Assembly: GCA_947475245.1 (NCBI GenBank)
Contig: CANJLW010000010.1
Coordinates: 61,100 to 125,099 of the forward strand
DNA length: 64,000 nt
Reading direction: 5' to 3'
Source of the DNA: Acetobacteraceae bacterium
GTDB lineage: Bacteria > Pseudomonadota > Alphaproteobacteria > Acetobacterales > Acetobacteraceae
Shown: one piece after another, positions 35,003-43,608 of the stretch
Numbering within the stretch: the stretch's first letter is position 1
How the letters are laid out: each line of letters opens with the position of its first letter
Notes under the pieces: generated by a model
What the model saw: only the letters and a program-made list of their open reading frames with translations
The model's database searches: none
What the model was told of the DNA's origin: nothing
Program-made: the position numbers and the translations under genes

Positions 35003-36247
35003 GTGACACAGACGACCTTCGCGGAACTCGGCCTGGCCGACCCGCTGCTGCGCGCCCTCGATGCGCAGAAGTTTACGATCCCGACGCCGATTCAGGCCGC
35101 GGGCATTCCTCCCCTCCTCGCCGGCAAGGACCTGTTGGGCATCGCCCAGACCGGCACCGGGAAGACCGCGGCCTTTGTGCTGCCGATGCTGCAACACCTG
35201 AACGCGGAAAGCGTGCGCGCCGCGCCGTTCACCACCCGCGCGCTGATTCTGGCGCCGACCCGTGAACTCGCGCTGCAAATCGACGATACCGTACGGCGTC
35301 TGGCGACCAACGGCCGGTTGCGCAGCGTTGTCATCATCGGCGGCGCAAGCCGCTTCAAGCAGACCGAAACCATGCGCCGCGGCGCCGACATCGTCGTCGG
35401 CACGCCCGGACGCGTGTGCGATCTGATGCAGACTCGCGAACTGATCCTGGGCAACGCGAAAATCTTCGTCCTCGACGAAGCCGACCGCATGCTCGATCTG
35501 GGCTTCATCAAGGACATCCGCCGGATCGCCGCGTCCCTGCCGGCGCAGCGCCAGTCGGCGCTGTTCTCCGCGACCATGCCGACCGAAGTTGCCAGCCTCG
35601 CCGCCAGCATGCTGCGCGATCCCGTCCGCGTGGAAATCGCCCGGGTCGAAGCAACGACACCGAAGATCGAGCAAGCCGTGCACTTCGTGAATCAGTCCGC
35701 CAAATCGGCGCTGCTGCGCGATCTGCTGGCCGATCCCGCCTTCGCCCGCGTGATCGTGTTCACCCGGACCAAGCACGGGGCGAACAAGGTCGCCGAAACG
35801 CTGGAAATCGCCGGCGTGCGGGTCAACGCGCTGCATGGCAACAAAAGCCAGTCGCAACGCGAAAAGGCGCTGGACCAGTTCCGCACCGGGCGCGCGCGCG
35901 TTCTGGTCGCGACCGATATCGCCGCGCGCGGTATCGACGTGACCGGCATCACGCATGTGATCAACTACGACCTGCCGGCCGAACCGGAAAGCTATGTGCA
36001 TCGGATCGGACGCACCGCGCGCGCCGGTCTGGCGGGCGTCGCGATCTCGTTCTGCGACATCGCCGAACGCAGCACGCTGCGCATCATCGAACGCATGATC
36101 GGCACCAAGATCCCGGTCGTCGGCGCGATCCCCGATGAAGGCGAACTGATCCGCCAGGCACCGCGCAAGCCGGCCCCGCCGCGCGGCCGTTATGCCAAAC
36201 CGCGCTCCGGCGGCGGTCAAAAGGGTGGCATGCGCTCCGCGGCCTGA
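35003..36247 (+). CDS. rhlE: DEAD-box RNA helicase, RhlE type
   Basis: A 414-residue ATP-dependent RNA helicase. All core motifs are readable: Q motif (FTIPTPIQAAGIP), I (AQTGTGKT), Ia (PTRELALQ), Ib (TPGR), II (DEAD), III (SAT), IV (VIVFTRTK), V (ATDIAARGIDV) and VI (HRIGRTARAG), then a short basic tail. RhlE helicases act in ribosome maturation, RNA decay and cold adaptation. The GTG at 35003 (VTQTTFAELGL) matches usual family starts; the frame is open further upstream, so this is inferred. Confidence 0.93.
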   Translation: MTQTTFAELGLADPLLRALDAQKFTIPTPIQAAGIPPLLAGKDLLGIAQTGTGKTAAFVLPMLQHLNAESVRAAPFTTRALILAPTRELALQIDDTVRRLATNGRLRSVVIIGGASRFKQTETMRRGADIVVGTPGRVCDLMQTRELILGNAKIFVLDEADRMLDLGFIKDIRRIAASLPAQRQSALFSATMPTEVASLAASMLRDPVRVEIARVEATTPKIEQAVHFVNQSAKSALLRDLLADPAFARVIVFTRTKHGANKVAETLEIAGVRVNALHGNKSQSQREKALDQFRTGRARVLVATDIAARGIDVTGITHVINYDLPAEPESYVHRIGRTARAGLAGVAISFCDIAERSTLRIIERMIGTKIPVVGAIPDEGELIRQAPRKPAPPRGRYAKPRSGGGQKGGMRSAA

Positions 36248-36263
36248 TAAACCCTGCACGAAC

Positions 36264-36289
36264 CGGATGCCGGGTTCCCCCGGCATCCG
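36264..36289 (+). terminator. Perfect 11-bp hairpin after rhlE
   Basis: CGGATGCCGGG and CCCGGCATCCG pair perfectly around TTCC, starting 17 bases after the rhlE stop and ending 19 bases before the next ATG. No T-run follows, so it may act as a weak terminator, an mRNA-stabilising stem or an attenuator between the two genes. Confidence 0.5.
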
Positions 36290-36307
36290 CCAAGGCAGGA
36301 GGTCTGA

Positions 36308-37018
36308 ATGACGGAACGGATTTTGGGCGTTCTCGGCGGTATGGGCCCGCTGGCGAGCGCCCAATTCATGCTGCGGCTGACGCTACTGACGGACGCCGAA
36401 CGCGATCAGGATCACGTCCCCGCCGTCTTGTGGTCCGACCCCCGTGTGCCCGATCGCACACGCGGCAAACTCTCCGGCGGCGACGATCCGCTGCCGTGGT
36501 TACAGCGCGGCATCGCCGGCCTGCGGCAGGCCGGATGCGGCGCGATCGCGATCCCCTGCAACACCGCGCACGGGTGGTATCGCGAAATGGCCGAAAGCGC
36601 GGGCTGCCCGATCCTGCACATCGTCGATGCCGCCGCCGCCGATCTGGCGCGCATGGGTATTCGCCCCGGCCGGATCGGACTGATGGGCACGCAGGCCACG
36701 CTCAATATGCGGCTGTACCAGGAACGGATGGACTCCCTGGGGTGGGATTGCCTCACCCCGACGCAGGCGCAAATGGATCGCAACGTCACGCCCGCGATCG
36801 GACTGGTGAAAGCCAACCGAGTCGCTGAAGCCTTCGAACCACTGGCCGAGATCGTCAACGACCTCTCCCAGCGCGGCGCCACCGCCGTCGTCCTCGGTTG
36901 CACCGAAATCCCACTCGGCATTTTGGCCGGTCCGGCGGAACACCTGCGGGCACCCGTCATCGACACCATCGACGCGCTGGCCCGCGTATCCATCGCCTGG
37001 GCGCGGGGATCAGCCTAA
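36308..37018 (+). CDS. Aspartate/glutamate racemase family protein
   Basis: A 236-residue protein of the Asp/Glu/hydantoin racemase superfamily. Both catalytic cysteines are present, in AIPCNTAHGW and LGCTEIPL, along with the N-terminal LGVLGGMGPLAS motif. It probably interconverts L- and D-aspartate or a related acid in the cytoplasm. A good AGGAGG site precedes the start. Its 3' end overlaps the convergent phosphatase gene by nine bases. Confidence 0.9.
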   Translation: MTERILGVLGGMGPLASAQFMLRLTLLTDAERDQDHVPAVLWSDPRVPDRTRGKLSGGDDPLPWLQRGIAGLRQAGCGAIAIPCNTAHGWYREMAESAGCPILHIVDAAAADLARMGIRPGRIGLMGTQATLNMRLYQERMDSLGWDCLTPTQAQMDRNVTPAIGLVKANRVAEAFEPLAEIVNDLSQRGATAVVLGCTEIPLGILAGPAEHLRAPVIDTIDALARVSIAWARGSA

Positions 37019-37834
37019 CAGCGTATCGCGCAGCGACTGCCAACTGTCGCGATCGGGGGCACAGATCAGCCCGCCGGTCGTGACGGTCGGATCGTACGGC
37101 GTGCCGTCGAAACGGGCGGAAAAACCGCCGGCCTCGGCGTGCAGCAGCCAGCCCGGCGCGTGATCCCACGGGTACAGGCGATTGAAGAACAGGAAATCGC
37201 AGTGCCCGGCGGCGACCATTCTGTATTCATGGGCCGAACAGCGATAATCCCAGCTTCCCCGCAGTTTCGGCAGGTTGGCGCAGACACGACCGCGCTCCGG
37301 CTCCGGCAGGAAGCGCCAGGCGACATTGCCCGCCATGTCGGCCGCCGTCGCGGGGGCCGATACACGTAGGTCCGCGCGTCGCCCGTCCGGCGTTTCGATC
37401 CACGCCCCCTCCCCCCGGATGGCCAGGGCGGTATCGTCGCCCACGGGATCGTGAATCGCGCTGGCAATGATCTCACCGCGACTCAGGACCGCGACCATCA
37501 CGCCGAACAGCGCGAGGCCGGAGGCGAAGTTGGCGGTGCCGTCCACGGGATCGACGACAAAGGCAAGATCGGGCTCGCCGAGACCCAGCAACAGGGATCG
37601 ATCGGCGGTCGCCGCTTCTTCCCCAACCACGACACAGCCGGGGAACAGGGCGCGCAGCCCGGCATCGATCAGCTTTTCCGCCGCTTCATCGGCCTCCGTA
37701 ACAAGATCGAGCGGGCCGGACTTGGTCCTGACGGACCCGGCCGCCAGATTACGGAAGCGCGGCATGATTTCCTGACGCGCGACAGAGCGCATCAGGGCGG
37801 CCACGCCGCCAAGCTGTTCGGCGGAAAAGCGCAT
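37010..37834 (-). CDS. Inositol-monophosphatase family phosphatase (possible histidinol-phosphatase)
   Basis: A 274-residue Mg-dependent phosphatase. Metal-binding motifs are DLVTEADEAAE, GEE, VDPVDGTANF and WDHAPGWLLHAEAGG. The family covers SuhB-type inositol phosphatases, HisN-type histidinol phosphatases and PAP phosphatases; sequence alone does not settle which, and no his genes flank it. The ATG at 37834 lies two bases after the hflX stop with GGAG five bases ahead, so it is preferred to GTG 37840. Third gene of hfq-hflX-phosphatase. Confidence 0.88.
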   Translation of the reverse strand: MRFSAEQLGGVAALMRSVARQEIMPRFRNLAAGSVRTKSGPLDLVTEADEAAEKLIDAGLRALFPGCVVVGEEAATADRSLLLGLGEPDLAFVVDPVDGTANFASGLALFGVMVAVLSRGEIIASAIHDPVGDDTALAIRGEGAWIETPDGRRADLRVSAPATAADMAGNVAWRFLPEPERGRVCANLPKLRGSWDYRCSAHEYRMVAAGHCDFLFFNRLYPWDHAPGWLLHAEAGGFSARFDGTPYDPTVTTGGLICAPDRDSWQSLRDTLLG

Positions 37835-37836
37835 CG

Positions 37837-39117
37837 TCACTCCTGACGTTCGAAACGAGCCCGATCAGCCGGCAGAAGCCGAACGGTGAGGTGCACGGTA
37901 TCGTCGCGATCCTCACGCGACACAACCTCCCCATGCTGGTACAGCCAGGCCATGCGGGCACCGTCGGACGGCGACAGGGAATAGTCTGCGGTATCCATGC
38001 CCGCGCCGATGCGCGCATCGATCGCGGCCATCAGCGCGGGCAGCCCCTCTCCAGTAATCGCGGAAACCCCGACCGCGCCGGCGCGTTCCGGCAGTTGGTC
38101 CACCCCGCCCAACAGATCGGCCTTGTTCAACACCTCGATCGTGCGACTCGGCCAATCGTCGGTCAGCGTGCCGTCGACGACGAGATCGTCGAGAACCTTC
38201 ACCACGTCGGCGCGCTGGGCGGCGCTTTCGGGATGCGCGGCATCGCGGATATGCAGGATGATGTCGGCTTCGGCGACTTCTTCCAACGTCGCGCGAAACG
38301 CTTCCACCAGTTCGTGCGGCAATTGGCTGATAAAGCCCACGGTATCCGACAGGATCACCTTGCGACCGGAATCGAGGCGCATGCCGCGCATGGTCGGATC
38401 GAGTGTCGCAAACAACTGATCGCGCGCGGTGACCTCCGACCCCGTCAACGCGTTGAACAGGGTCGATTTACCGGCGTTGGTATAGCCGACCAGCGCGACC
38501 ACCGGGAACGGCACGCGTTTGCGCGCGGAGCGGTGCAGGCCGCGGGTGCGCCTGACCTGTTCCAATTCTTTTTTCAGCCGGACGATGCGATCGCCGATCA
38601 ACCGTCTGTCGGCCTCGATCTGGGTTTCACCGGGACCGCCAAGGAAGCCGAAGCCGCCGCGCTGACGTTCAAGATGGGTCCATGACCGAACCAGCCGAGA
38701 ACGCTGGTAGTCGAGATGCGCGAGTTCGACCTGCAGCGCGCCTTCCTTCGTCGCGGCGCGTTCGCCGAAAATGTCCAGGATCAGGCCGGTGCGGTCGATG
38801 ACCTTACAACCCCAGGCGCGTTCGAGGTTTCGCTGCTGGACCGGCGAAAGCGCGCTGTCGACAATGGCGACTTCCACCTGGTTGTCCGCCAGTTCGGCGG
38901 CCTGCGCCGTCGTCTGACCTTCCCCAAGCAGGGTGGACGGGCGACGTCCGCGGATATGCAGAATGGCGGTGTGCACGACCACAAGGCCGATCGACGCGGC
39001 AAGGCCGATGGCTTCGGCCAAACGCGCATCGGCCGCGCGCGTCGGATCGCCGCCGGACAGATCGGTGCGGGTACGTTCCCACGGCAGGATGATCGCGGCA
39101 CGCGTGGGGGTAGGCAT
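37837..39117 (-). CDS. hflX: Ribosome-associated GTPase HflX
   Basis: A 426-residue GTPase that splits stalled or hibernating ribosomes. An N-terminal glycine-rich helical domain (RQRGGFGFLGGPGETQIE) precedes the G domain: G1 GYTNAGKST, G3 DTVGF, G4 NKADL. Order hfq-hflX is the same as in many proteobacteria. The frame stays open far upstream; ATG 39117 gives the usual family start. Confidence 0.93.
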   Translation of the reverse strand: MPTPTRAAIILPWERTRTDLSGGDPTRAADARLAEAIGLAASIGLVVVHTAILHIRGRRPSTLLGEGQTTAQAAELADNQVEVAIVDSALSPVQQRNLERAWGCKVIDRTGLILDIFGERAATKEGALQVELAHLDYQRSRLVRSWTHLERQRGGFGFLGGPGETQIEADRRLIGDRIVRLKKELEQVRRTRGLHRSARKRVPFPVVALVGYTNAGKSTLFNALTGSEVTARDQLFATLDPTMRGMRLDSGRKVILSDTVGFISQLPHELVEAFRATLEEVAEADIILHIRDAAHPESAAQRADVVKVLDDLVVDGTLTDDWPSRTIEVLNKADLLGGVDQLPERAGAVGVSAITGEGLPALMAAIDARIGAGMDTADYSLSPSDGARMAWLYQHGEVVSREDRDDTVHLTVRLLPADRARFERQE

Positions 39118-39193
39118 ATGGCTTTGGCCATGTCCTCCCCCTTGAACGGAACGCGTCGCGGGCCGATCGCCAGAATCGTGGCTGTCGGGTTCT

Positions 39194-39484
39194 TCAATCA
39201 GTATTGGGCGCAGCGGTCGTCTCCCGTACCGCCGTGGCGGCGCCTTCGACCCGTGTCGCGTCGAACAATTGAATCGGCGCGCCCGGCATGACCGTGCTGA
39301 TAGCGTGCTTATAGACGAGTTGGGTATGCCCATCGCGTCGAAGCAGAACGGAAAAATTGTCGAACCAGGTGATAATCCCCTGAAGTTTGACACCGTTCAC
39401 AAGGAACACCGTCACCGGTGTTTTGCTTTTTCGCACATGGTTCAGGAACACGTCCTGAACGTTCTGCGATTTTTCATTGGCCAC
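39194..39484 (-). CDS. hfq: RNA chaperone Hfq
   Basis: A 96-residue hexameric RNA chaperone matching small RNAs to mRNAs. Sm1 is [17 protein letters not shown] with [11 protein letters not shown]; Sm2 is [10 protein letters not shown]. The C-terminal tail is short, as in alphaproteobacteria. The start is a GTG at 39484 preceded by AAGGA. First gene of the hfq-hflX-phosphatase run. Confidence 0.97.
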   Translation of the reverse strand: MANEKSQNVQDVFLNHVRKSKTPVTVFLVNGVKLQGIITWFDNFSVLLRRDGHTQLVYKHAISTVMPGAPIQLFDATRVEGAATAVRETTAAPNTD

Positions 39485-39586
39485 GGCGATTGTCCTTCTG
39501 TGTTGCCGTAATTTTAGGCAGTTGATGGTAGTCTCAACGGGTCGTGGCACGCCCGCCAACGGTTTTAATCTTTGCGCACGCTCCTT

Positions 39587-40249
39587 TCAGCGTAGCCCAT
39601 GCAAACATGCGGCCAGATCGTGCGCATCGGTGAAATGGATATCGGGAGACGCATGTTCAACTCCCCCATCGTGATCCGCCATTCCCACCAGCACCGCCGT
39701 GACGCCGGCCGCCTTCGCCGCCTTCATGTCCAGCGCCGTATCGCCGAGATACCATACGTCGCGGCCCGCCGAATGCCCCATTTTTTCCAGGGCCAGATAG
39801 ATCGGCGCGGGATCGGGCTTGTCCGCGACCGCATCGCCCGCCCCGACGATCGCGCCGAAATAGCCATTCCACCGCAAATGCGCGACTTCAAGCCGCAGAA
39901 ACGAACCGGCCTTGTTGGAGACAATACCTTGCGGCCAGGGCTGCCCCGCTTCCAGCGCATGCTCCGCGCCCGGCATCGCGCGCAGGTGCAGCAGATGGTC
40001 CGCGTTGAACGCCGCATAGAAGACATCGCGCGCTTCGGTCCAGCGATCGCCGAACAGGACCGGGAAGCTCTCCTTCAGCGCCACCCGCACGCGGGCACGG
40101 GTTTCTTCCACGGTCCAGAGCGGCTTGTCGAAGGCGGTAAAGGTCGCGTTCAGCGCCCCGGCAATCGCGGCCCAGCCGTCAACCAGGGTGTTATCCCAAT
40201 CGTACAGCAGCAGACGCGGGCGCGTGTTCCGTAATTCGACATAAAGCAT
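39587..40249 (-). CDS. HAD-superfamily phosphatase (phosphoglycolate phosphatase-like)
   Basis: A 220-residue Haloacid-dehalogenase-type hydrolase. Motif I is LLYDWDNTLVDG with the nucleophilic aspartate; motif II is IVSNKAG; the lysine is in DKPDPAPI; motif IV is YLGDTALDMKAAKAAG. The helical cap between motifs I and II fits the phosphoglycolate phosphatase type. Substrate not determined. GGAG seven bases before the ATG. It follows the 40278 gene's promoter-distal end by 28 bases. Confidence 0.88.
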   Translation of the reverse strand: MLYVELRNTRPRLLLYDWDNTLVDGWAAIAGALNATFTAFDKPLWTVEETRARVRVALKESFPVLFGDRWTEARDVFYAAFNADHLLHLRAMPGAEHALEAGQPWPQGIVSNKAGSFLRLEVAHLRWNGYFGAIVGAGDAVADKPDPAPIYLALEKMGHSAGRDVWYLGDTALDMKAAKAAGVTAVLVGMADHDGGVEHASPDIHFTDAHDLAACLHGLR

Positions 40250-40277
40250 GCAGCGACTCCACCAGGAGTTGCGCAGA

Positions 40278-41480
40278 CTACCGCACTTCGCCTGGCTTGT
40301 GCAGTCGAGACAGCATCAAGGCGTTGACGCAGACCTTGACCCACCCCTGGAACGAGAAGTCATGGGCGTTGTCGTCCGGCGCGAAGCGGTCGATATAGCC
40401 CTTGAGCAATCCGTTCATCGCGACCTCGACCGTGCCGGCCGGGCGGTCCCGTTCCGCGGGCACAACCCACAGCAGCGTATTGTTGCCATGCCGGTTCAGC
40501 GCCATGAAAAGCGGCAGAATTTCTTCTTCCGTCACGTCGCTGTTGCGCTTGTAGACAAAAATCTTCTCCGCGTCTTCAAGCTCTTCCATGAACTTGCGGC
40601 GCAGAAATTTCAGCCGAGCGGACTCCTGTTCTTTCATGAGCCAGACGCTGCGCTGCCCTTCGTAAACGAAGGTATGGTACACGAGGCCGTAGCGCTTCTC
40701 GTGGACCATGAATTCCTTCTGCCCGACGCCTTCCAGGCGCGGGTCGATGTCGTCGACCTCTCCCAGCCCTTCGAATTCGGAATCCAGGCCGCGGATCAGA
40801 TTGCGCAGGAACGTGCTGGAAAACCGCAGAAGCCCCAACGGCTCCGAATCCGCTCGGCGCTGCACAAGACCGAACTCGCAATTCTCGCCCAGGCTTTCGA
40901 ACTTGATCGCGAGTTGGGACAGCGAAAGCCCGGTGCGCGCCTTGACCCATTCGGTCAGGTCCATGTGGGTGCGCGAACCGAAAGTCCGTTCGGTCGACCC
41001 GCCCATCATCAAGCCCGACGGCAGCTCGGCACCTTCGTTCGGGGTCAGGCGGTACAGCCTGGCCTCCCGAATCGAAAACGCGAGTTCGCGGTCGTCGACT
41101 TCATGCACGGAAAAATCGGCCGGACGAGCGGCATCCGGATGCTGCAAGGTCACCAGCACGCGATCCGATTTACCGGTCAGACCCGGCGGAATTCGATACC
41201 CCAACAGGCTGGCGCGCCCGACGACCGTCGAGCCGATCACCGTATCGTTTATGGAAACAATCAGACGCTGCGACGGCAGTTCCGGCTCGTGCAGATAGGG
41301 CAGCAGATCGAACGTCAGGACATATTCAAAGCTGTCGTTAAGCCGTGGCAGAATCAGATGACTCTCCGCCCCGACCGCCCAGGTGAACTCAGCCTCCGCC
41401 CGCGCCCAGCCGCCGCCCAGGTATCCCAGGCTGTTGCCGACCGTGCCGAAGCCGATCCGGAGTTCTGTTTCTACCGCCAT
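40278..41480 (-). CDS. Beta-sandwich plus SLGxNCEFG-domain protein (paralogue A)
   Basis: A 400-residue protein without signal peptide. Residues ~1-145 look like a jelly-roll domain (WARAEAEFTWAVG, HLILP). Residues ~190-400 form a domain opening with FESLGENCEFGLVQRR (~194-209), then GLLRFSSTFLRNL, YHTFVYEG, LRRKFMEEL and a closing W-V-x-V-x-x-N-A. The SLG-x-x-C motif recalls DUF1796/papain-like putative peptidases, a tentative link. It is a clear paralogue of the protein at 43605, sharing the domain order. Probably related to surface glycan or lipid modification by context. Confidence 0.65.
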   Translation of the reverse strand: MAVETELRIGFGTVGNSLGYLGGGWARAEAEFTWAVGAESHLILPRLNDSFEYVLTFDLLPYLHEPELPSQRLIVSINDTVIGSTVVGRASLLGYRIPPGLTGKSDRVLVTLQHPDAARPADFSVHEVDDRELAFSIREARLYRLTPNEGAELPSGLMMGGSTERTFGSRTHMDLTEWVKARTGLSLSQLAIKFESLGENCEFGLVQRRADSEPLGLLRFSSTFLRNLIRGLDSEFEGLGEVDDIDPRLEGVGQKEFMVHEKRYGLVYHTFVYEGQRSVWLMKEQESARLKFLRRKFMEELEDAEKIFVYKRNSDVTEEEILPLFMALNRHGNNTLLWVVPAERDRPAGTVEVAMNGLLKGYIDRFAPDDNAHDFSFQGWVKVCVNALMLSRLHKPGEVR

Positions 41481-41580
41481 ACCCCACTCTCGACGAAAGG
41501 CGGGCGAAGTACCGCGACCGCGCTCAACCCACTGGACCATTCACCTACATGCACGACGTGAAGCCGGTGCCGAGACGCAA

Positions 41581-41611
41581 GGACACATCTAACATGATGG
41601 TAAGATTGTCC
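41581..41611. promoter_or_regulatory. Imperfect inverted repeat GGACA...TGTCC
   Basis: GGACA-c-ATCT and AGAT-TGTCC arms, with AC/GT inner pairing, surround ATGATG in the 343-base divergent gap 41481-41823. Its outer GGACA/TGTCC half-sites resemble those of the repeat at 41625. Possible regulator site. Confidence 0.35.
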
Positions 41612-41624
41612 GGGCACGCACGCA

Positions 41625-41640
41625 AGACAAGGTATTGTCT
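41625..41640. promoter_or_regulatory. Inverted repeat AGACA-N6-TGTCT upstream of paralogue A
   Basis: AGACAAGGTATTGTCT lies 145 bases ahead of the paralogue A start, in the divergent gap with the acyl-CoA ligase. The same RGACA-N6-TGTCT layout occurs at 45421 ahead of paralogue B. Apart from these repeats and an AT-rich patch near 41700-41730, I see nothing else in the gap 41481-41823. Confidence 0.5.
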
Positions 41641-41823
41641 CAATTTCAAGCTCAACGTCGCACAAAGTCAGTCTCTTAAGACGCACCGGCGCGGCGAATA
41701 TTCCCAAAAGGCAAAAATTTTATCGACCTTCGCTCACATTCGCCGCCCATCCCGTTCATCTCGCATCCGCGTCCCGTCCTGTCGTATACAGGCCCGACAT
41801 TCGACCACCAGCGGAGCGCGGGT

Positions 41824-43356
41824 TTGACCAATATCCAGCCGACCACCATCGCCGAATGCGTCATCCATCACGCCGAAGCGGCCAACGCCATCGGCGCGCC
41901 CAGACGCCCCTGGATGACCTATGGCGCGCTGCGCGGGCTGCTGACACGCACCGTCGACGCGCTGAACGCGATGGGGATCGGCCGCGCCGACCGAGTCGCG
42001 ATCGTGCTGCCGAACGGTCCGGAAATGGGCGTGGCCTTCCTGGCCGTCGCCGGCGCCGCGACCGCCGCGCCGCTCAACCCCGGCTATAATGAGGAAGAGT
42101 TTCGCTTCTACCTCTCCGATCTGCACACCAAGGCGCTGATCGTCCTGGCCGGCGACGACACGCCCGCGCGCCGAGCGGCCAATGGCCTTGGGATCGCAAT
42201 CGTCGAACTCAAGCCCGACAGCGAAGCGGCCGGCGCATTCACCCTGACGCTCGATCGCCCCCCGCTCCAGCCGTCCGGTCTGCTCGGCCCCGCCGAAAGC
42301 AGCGACGTCGCCCTGATTCTGCACACATCCGGCACCACGGCGCGCCCCAAGATCGTGCCGCTGACACATGCCAACATCACCGCCTCGGCCCGCCATATCG
42401 GCGCATCCCTGGGCCTGGGATCAGCGGATGTCTGCCTGAACATCATGCCGCTGTTTCACATCCATGGCCTGATCGCGGGCTTGCTGTCGTCCCTTGTCGC
42501 CGGAGCATCCGTCAGTTGCGCGCCGGGGCTGAACGCCTTCCGGTTCTTCGGCTGGTTCGCCGATCTGCAACCGACCTGGTACACCGCCGTTCCCACCATG
42601 CATCAAACTTTGCTGGAACTCGCCCCGCGCTTCCAGGACCAGATCGCCAAGGGACGCCTGCGGTTCATTCGCTCGTCGTCGGCCTCTCTACCGCCGTCGG
42701 TCATGCACAATCTGGAAGCCGTCTTCGGCGTGCCGGTCATAGAAGCCTATGGCATGACGGAAGCATCCCACCAGATGGCCGCCAACCCCCTGCCCCCGCG
42801 CCCACGCTTCGCCGGTTCGGTCGGCGTCGCCGCCGGGCCGGACATCGCCGTTATGGACGACGCGGGCGCGCTGCTGCCGTCCGGCAGCCTGGGGGAAGTC
42901 GTTATCCGCGGCCCCAACGTAACCGCCGGCTACGAGGCCAATCCCGACGCCAACGCGGTCGCGTTTCGCAACGGCTGGTTCCGCACCGGCGATCAGGGCG
43001 TCATCGATGCCGACGGCTACCTGCGGCTGACGGGCCGTCTCAAGGAAGTGATCAACCGCGCCGGAGAAAAAGTCTCCCCATTGGAAGTCGAGGCGATCCT
43101 GCTGGAACATCCGGCCGTCCGGCAGGCCGTGGTGTTTTCGATGCCCGATCGCCTGATGGGGGAAGAAGTCGCGGCGGCGATCGTGTTGAAAGACGGGGCA
43201 GCGATCGACGAATCAGACCTGCGCGATTTCGTCGCGACACGGCTCAGCGCCTTCAAAGTGCCCAAGCGGATCGTAACCATCGGCGAACTGCCCAAGGGCG
43301 CCACCGGTAAACTCCAACGAATCGGTCTCGCGGAACGGCTCGGCCTCGGAACCTGA
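41824..43356 (+). CDS. AMP-dependent acyl-CoA synthetase/ligase
   Basis: A 510-residue adenylate-forming enzyme activating a carboxylic acid with ATP and loading it on CoA or a carrier protein. Core motifs: LHTSGTTARPKIVPL (P-loop), EAYGMTEASHQM, WFRTGDQGVIDADGYLRL and RLKEVINRAGEKVSP, with the C-terminal lysine in PKGATGKLQR. Start is TTG 41824 with GGAG seven bases ahead. A carrier protein gene abuts it in the opposite orientation, so the physiological acceptor could be that ACP. Acyl substrate not predictable. Confidence 0.92.
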   Translation: MTNIQPTTIAECVIHHAEAANAIGAPRRPWMTYGALRGLLTRTVDALNAMGIGRADRVAIVLPNGPEMGVAFLAVAGAATAAPLNPGYNEEEFRFYLSDLHTKALIVLAGDDTPARRAANGLGIAIVELKPDSEAAGAFTLTLDRPPLQPSGLLGPAESSDVALILHTSGTTARPKIVPLTHANITASARHIGASLGLGSADVCLNIMPLFHIHGLIAGLLSSLVAGASVSCAPGLNAFRFFGWFADLQPTWYTAVPTMHQTLLELAPRFQDQIAKGRLRFIRSSSASLPPSVMHNLEAVFGVPVIEAYGMTEASHQMAANPLPPRPRFAGSVGVAAGPDIAVMDDAGALLPSGSLGEVVIRGPNVTAGYEANPDANAVAFRNGWFRTGDQGVIDADGYLRLTGRLKEVINRAGEKVSPLEVEAILLEHPAVRQAVVFSMPDRLMGEEVAAAIVLKDGAAIDESDLRDFVATRLSAFKVPKRIVTIGELPKGATGKLQRIGLAERLGLGT

Positions 43357-43608
43357 TCAGCCCGCCGCCGGCACCTTGGATCGCAGCAGGGCAAAGATAT
43401 CGCCCATGCTGTAGATCGAATCGACCTCGTCCTCGTGCAGGGCGATGCTGAACGCTTCCTCCAGCGCGAGGATAAGCTGCACGAACTGCACGGAATCGAA
43501 GCCGAGGATATCGCGCATCATCGTGGTGGGATCGTATTGCAGGTTCGGCCGATTAAAGGCCTCTCTCAGCATCTCCGCCAATCGCGCCGCCAGTGCTTCA
43601 TCGTTCAT
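43357..43608 (-). CDS. Acyl carrier protein
   Basis: An 83-residue acyl carrier protein. The phosphopantetheine serine is in LGFDSVQFVQLILALEE, the ACP recognition helix. Distinct from fatty-acid AcpP in its divergent N- and C-terminal parts. Its start overlaps the stop of paralogue B (ATGA at 43605-43608), so the two are translated together, tying that protein to acyl-thioester chemistry. Confidence 0.88.
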   Translation of the reverse strand: MNDEALAARLAEMLREAFNRPNLQYDPTTMMRDILGFDSVQFVQLILALEEAFSIALHEDEVDSIYSMGDIFALLRSKVPAAG

